This document shows positions 6,497 to 6,684 of a DNA stretch of 6,684 nucleotides, in pieces. The first letter of the stretch is position 1. Every line of letters starts with the position of its first letter. Origin of the DNA: Desulfovibrio sp. (lineage in GTDB: Bacteria > Desulfobacterota > Desulfovibrionia > Desulfovibrionales > Desulfovibrionaceae). The position numbers and the translations under genes were made by a program. The notes under the pieces were generated by a model, which searched no databases, was not told where the DNA came from, and saw nothing but the letters and a program-made list of their open reading frames with translations. The stretch covers positions 1-6,684 of the forward strand of contig JAITDR010000264.1 in assembly GCA_031282465.1 (NCBI GenBank). The letters are read 5' to 3'.

Positions 6497-6500
6497 CTCC
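6497..6500 (-). promoter_or_regulatory. Ribosome binding site choosing the Sel1 gene start
   Basis: GGAG on the minus strand stands six bases before the ATG at 6488-6490. The competing upstream ATG (6500-6502) has only AAAGGG at a longer distance. The GGAG is the right half of a CTCCATGGAG palindrome. Confidence 0.5.
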
Positions 6501-6505
6501 ATGGA

Positions 6506-6523
6506 GGCCGGCCCTTTCCGGCC
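6506..6523. repeat. GGCCGG/CCGGCC inverted repeat in the Sel1 gene leader
   Basis: GGCCGG (6506-6511) and CCGGCC (6518-6523) are exact inverted copies around a six-base spacer. In a minus-strand transcript this would form a hairpin about 16 bases before the start codon, close to the ribosome site. It has no T run. A structural role in the leader or a protein-binding site are both possible. Confidence 0.45.
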
Positions 6524-6539
6524 GGGCGGAGGAAAGTTC

Positions 6540-6568
6540 TTGACTCCCGAAGCGGGCGCCTGTATACA
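6540..6568 (+). promoter_or_regulatory. Sigma-70 promoter of the tRNA-Arg gene
   Basis: TTGACT (6540-6545) and TATACA (6563-6568) are 17 bases apart, five and four matches to the consensus hexamers. The expected start point is near 6575, about nine bases before the mature tRNA. A small CCCG/CGGG inverted repeat lies in the spacer. TGTATACA (6561-6568) is itself a palindrome. Confidence 0.65.
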
Positions 6569-6583
6569 AGTTTTTCCCGACAA

Positions 6584-6660
6584 GCGCCAGTAGCTCAGCT
6601 GGATAGAGCACCAGGCTACGAACCTGTAGGTCGGAGGTTCGAATCCTTCCTGGCGCGCCA
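6584..6660 (+). tRNA. tRNA-Arg (anticodon ACG)
   Basis: 77 bases fold as a full cloverleaf. The seven-pair acceptor stem is perfect (6584-6590 with 6650-6656), the D stem is GCTC/GAGC, and the anticodon loop CTACGAA (6616-6622) carries ACG at 6618-6620. The T arm has the TTCGAAT loop. The discriminator is G6657 and CCA (6658-6660) is encoded. A20 in the D loop fits arginine identity. The A34 is normally changed to inosine, letting it read CGU, CGC and CGA. One odd point is that the first anticodon-stem pair is C6611 against T6627, a mismatch. The last 24 bases of the window after the gene hold nothing recognisable. Confidence 0.96.
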
Positions 6661-6684
6661 ACTATACATTCGAGAAAGTCCGCA

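Noticed and set aside
6491..6661. N-terminal extension of the Sel1 protein beginning MARQEGFEPPTYRF
   Set aside because: This is the antisense translation of the tRNA-Arg gene, a well-known source of false protein starts; the signal peptide and ribosome site put the start at 6490.
6584..6684. Integration site of a mobile element at the tRNA 3' end
   Set aside because: tRNA-Arg genes are frequent targets, but no integrase gene or repeated tRNA end is visible in the window.

Overview
The window reads as an ordinary stretch of chromosome from a GC-rich Gram-negative bacterium. It has a complete operon-like block, a tRNA gene, a lipoprotein and a signal-peptide protein. My best guess is a Desulfovibrio-like member of the Desulfobacterota. 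This rests on remembered gene order (MerR regulator, rpe, tkt), the MlrA-like MerR subtype and the tRNA-Arg sequence, so the taxon is inference, not proof.

Layout from left to right. Positions 1-327 (+) hold the C-terminal end of a DHA2/EmrB-type MFS drug exporter cut by the window edge. It converges on a small predicted lipoprotein of unknown function (344-898, -). Positions 899-1069 are non-coding and contain two inverted copies of a short palindromic repeat, with a perfect TATAAT upstream of the lipoprotein gene. Then come four minus-strand genes read right to left: a MerR-family regulator (4606-5478), ribulose-phosphate 3-epimerase rpe (3895-4593), transketolase tkt (1827-3839) and a calcineurin-like metallophosphoesterase (1070-1801). 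Gaps of 12, 55 and 25 bases and good Shine-Dalgarno sites suggest one operon. Positions 5479-5746 (268 bases) have no convincing gene but can form much RNA structure on the minus strand, ending in a terminator-like hairpin with a T run. Upstream is a secreted Sel1-repeat protein (5747-6490, -), divergent from a complete tRNA-Arg(ACG) gene (6584-6660, +) with a good promoter.

Functionally, rpe and tkt give the non-oxidative pentose phosphate branch, which links glycolytic intermediates with ribose-5-phosphate and erythrose-4-phosphate. The MerR protein is the obvious candidate regulator, and the phosphoesterase may act on a related metabolite, but neither role can be read from sequence. I do not see a clearly new multi-gene system here. 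The items most worth a second look are the structured intergenic region before merR and the inverted-repeat element at 922-1073.
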